Shown: positions 48,920-51,036 of the stretch, piece by piece
Numbering within the stretch: the first letter of the stretch is position 1
Layout: the number at the start of each line of letters is the position of its first letter
NCBI GenBank assembly: GCA_022759365.1
Contig: JAEMPJ010000020.1
Coordinates: 1-51,036, forward strand
Direction of reading: 5' to 3'
Length of the DNA stretch: 51,036 bases
Origin: Thermogladius sp.
GTDB lineage: Archaea > Thermoproteota > Thermoprotei_A > Sulfolobales > Desulfurococcaceae
Program-made: the position numbers and the translations under genes
Notes under the pieces: generated by a model
Seen by the model: only the letters and a program-made list of their open reading frames with translations
Databases searched by the model: none
What the model was told of the DNA's origin: nothing

Positions 48920-50038
48920 CTATGGGATAGGCGCTGTCAAGACAAGTAGGGCCAAGTACATGGCTAAATGTACGGGGCTGTGCGACATGCTGTACTGGTT
49001 TGCAGAGCCCGGGTGCTGGTATTTCCCGAAGATCAGCTTGAAGACTAGAGCTATCACCCCAAGCCAAAGGTAGAAACCGTAGAATAATCCTAATAGTAGG
49101 AGAACCGCTATACTTGTCCAACCAATTACATCATATAGTTCCGGCGACACGTAGCTTCTAACGACATGCCCGCCGTCGAGCTGGCCTATTGGAATTAGGT
49201 TGAGGAACGTCACAAGGAATACAATGTAGCTAATGATCGCCAGAGGGTGGAGGAGTATGGTGTAGCCCTGGGGAACCAATAGTTGCTCAAGTATCTGGAA
49301 GACTAGGGGGACACCCGTGAGGGGTGCCGCCTGCCCAGCCTCCACCATTTCCTGCGCTTGCTGAATGGTTACCGGCTGAGATAAAAGGATGCCTACTGGG
49401 GCTATGGCTAAACCAGCTAGGAACCCGAACAACGGGCCCGATATCCCAATCCTCGAAAGGCTCTTCTTGTCCGGCGGGATTGTCTTCATATTGATGACAG
49501 CGCCGAAGGTACCTATGAATCCCAACTGTATCGGCGGGGCCGGTATAAAGAAGGGCCCATCAATCAAAACCCTATTTCTCCTGCTCGCGAGGATATGCCC
49601 GAACTCGTGGACGGCTAGGGCTGATATGAAAATTACCGTGTACGCTAAGCCCCAGACAATAACCTCGGGCAAGCTGGTGTAAAACGAAGCAGACAAACCG
49701 TAGCCTGTAGCAAAAACGGTTGCAAACGTTGCTAGAAACAAAGGTAGCTTCCACTTAGACCGCCCTTTCCTAACAGGGATTATCCTTAGAACAGGCCTCT
49801 CGGATCTAAGCTGGATAACCATGTAGTTTTTATCCATTAAATCCGCGTATAGTTTATCGAAGAAATCCTCGCTTAGAGGCTCAGATAACACTATGTCGGC
49901 GACTTCACCTAGGTCGCCTGATGTGTATACGCTATAGCCTTCTACCCTGACCCCAGCTGTTGAGAATTGACTCAAGATATCGCTTATTATCGTCTGTAAG
50001 AAGCTTGTTGACGGAGACGAGCTCGACGCTTCCATCAA
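48920..50038 (-). CDS. Site-2 protease (M50) family membrane metalloprotease
   Basis: [15 protein letters not shown] zinc motif, [16 protein letters not shown] second motif, multiple TM helices. Confidence 0.93.
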   Translation of the reverse strand: MMEASSSSPSTSFLQTIISDILSQFSTAGVRVEGYSVYTSGDLGEVADIVLSEPLSEDFFDKLYADLMDKNYMVIQLRSERPVLRIIPVRKGRSKWKLPLFLATFATVFATGYGLSASFYTSLPEVIVWGLAYTVIFISALAVHEFGHILASRRNRVLIDGPFFIPAPPIQLGFIGTFGAVINMKTIPPDKKSLSRIGISGPLFGFLAGLAIAPVGILLSQPVTIQQAQEMVEAGQAAPLTGVPLVFQILEQLLVPQGYTILLHPLAIISYIVFLVTFLNLIPIGQLDGGHVVRSYVSPELYDVIGWTSIAVLLLLGLFYGFYLWLGVIALVFKLIFGKYQHPGSANQYSMSHSPVHLAMYLALLVLTAPIP

Positions 50039-50246
50039 CGCCTCTCCTCTTTATAGACATTGGCAACAATCCTCTTATTAACTCAGCTATGGCTATAGCG
50101 ACAGGGTCTTTCACGGGGAGTGTGGAGACATCTATTAGCGGTGGCGCCCCGTATGCTAACTGCAGGGCTCTAGCGCCCACGATCCTCGCCATTTCAAACC
50201 TCGTCAGCTTCCTGTAGTATAACTTCCCGGTTTCCGAAGACGTCAT
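49932..50246 (-). CDS. rpoK: DNA-directed RNA polymerase subunit K
   Basis: [49 protein letters not shown], typical RpoK/Rpb6 core. Confidence 0.92.
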   Translation of the reverse strand: MTSSETGKLYYRKLTRFEMARIVGARALQLAYGAPPLIDVSTLPVKDPVAIAIAELIRGLLPMSIKRRGVDGSVELVSVNKLLTDDNKRYLESILNSWGQGRRL

Positions 50247-50319
50247 CCAGAAACACCAGGATCCCGATGAATAATAGCATGGAAAGTGGGATTTGTAATT
50301 TCGGTTAAAAAATATTTCC

Positions 50320-51036
50320 TTAGAAGCTCGATTTACCGAAGGATGTTTCCTCTTTTCCTTCCTCTTTCTCCTTCTTCTCCTCTTTCTTCAACGGGCTGGC
50401 GGCAATTATATCGTCTATCTTAAGGATTGCCGCAGCAGCCTCAGCCGCCGTCTTGATCATCGAGCTCTTTACTAGGAGCGGTTCGACGACGTTGATCGAC
50501 GTCATGTCCTCCTTTACCACGCCGTTTATCACGTCGATCCCGGCGTTGATCTTGCCATTGCTGTGGAACTGCCTGAGCTTCATCAGCGTCTCTAATGGGT
50601 CTAAACCAGCTGTCTCAGCCAATATTAAGGGTATCTCCTCGAGCGCTGAGGCGAAGGCCTCTATCGCCAGCTGTTCTTTACCGCCGATCTTGGCAGCGTA
50701 GTCCCTCAGCCTCATAGCCACCTCTATCTCGGTCGCTCCTCCACCCGGCACTATCTTTGGCACCCTCAAGACGTTCCTGAGGACGTTTAAAGCGTCCTTC
50801 AGGCTTCTCTCAATCTCGTCTAGAACCATGTCGCTTGCTCCTCTCACCAGTATCGTGACAGCCTTCGGGTTCTTGCATCCCTCTACGAACACCATCTTGT
50901 CGTTGCCGACTCTCCTCTCCTCGACTACAGCCGCGTAGCCTAGGTCTTCTGGCTTCAGGTCTCTGACACTGCTTACAATCTTACCTCCCGTCGCCCTCTC
51001 AAGCTTCTCGAGGTCGCTCCTCTTCACCCTCCTCAC
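50320..51036 (-). CDS. Thermosome (group II chaperonin) subunit, C-terminal part; N-terminus beyond window edge
   Basis: [84 protein letters not shown]; open to the window end. Confidence 0.97.
   Translation of the reverse strand: MRRVKRSDLEKLERATGGKIVSSVRDLKPEDLGYAAVVEERRVGNDKMVFVEGCKNPKAVTILVRGASDMVLDEIERSLKDALNVLRNVLRVPKIVPGGGATEIEVAMRLRDYAAKIGGKEQLAIEAFASALEEIPLILAETAGLDPLETLMKLRQFHSNGKINAGIDVINGVVKEDMTSINVVEPLLVKSSMIKTAAEAAAAILKIDDIIAASPLKKEEKKEKEEGKEETSFGKSSF

Noticed and set aside
50320-50400. Thermosome C-terminus lacking a GGM-type repeat
   Set aside because: C-terminal tails vary among archaeal chaperonin paralogues; not unusual enough without alignment.
1-51036. CRISPR arrays, rRNA or tRNA genes
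   Set aside because: No regularly spaced repeats, no rRNA signatures and no T-arm consensus with cloverleaf were seen by eye. A tRNAscan-SE and CRISPR-finder run would be needed to exclude split or intron-containing tRNAs.

Overview
This is a gene-dense window from a hyperthermophilic crenarchaeon. The gene set (cdvABC, TBP, rpoK, thermosome, archaeal SAM synthetase, DUF460, DUF2070, MfnA, TIP49-like helicase) suggests Desulfurococcales; that is inference from families, not a database match. Most of the window is housekeeping: sugar kinase and aldolase, HtpX and Lon-like proteases, TBP, ATP-dependent DNA ligase, family-4 UDG, NAD synthase, NucS, LSm, an NFACT/RqcH operon, SAM synthetase, RIO2, phosphohexomutase, RNase HII, a DRG-type GTPase, the Cdv division cluster, enolase, signal peptidase, topoisomerase IA, site-2 protease, RpoK and a partial thermosome. 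I found no rRNA, tRNA or CRISPR array. The main leads are: (1) a 525-bp island between lig and udg with a well-formed candidate box C/D sRNA behind a TATA box and a perfect palindrome, followed by what looks like a decayed TnpB/IS605 3' end; (2) three weaker C/D sRNA candidates; (3) an MNT-HEPN toxin-antitoxin pair whose HEPN gene carries an in-frame TAA; (4) an aldolase gene whose conserved N-terminus lies upstream of any canonical start codon; (5) an uncharacterised five-gene SPFH-SHOCT/zinc-ribbon/helical-repeat operon; (6) a coupled SPOUT methyltransferase and RqcH/NFACT locus.
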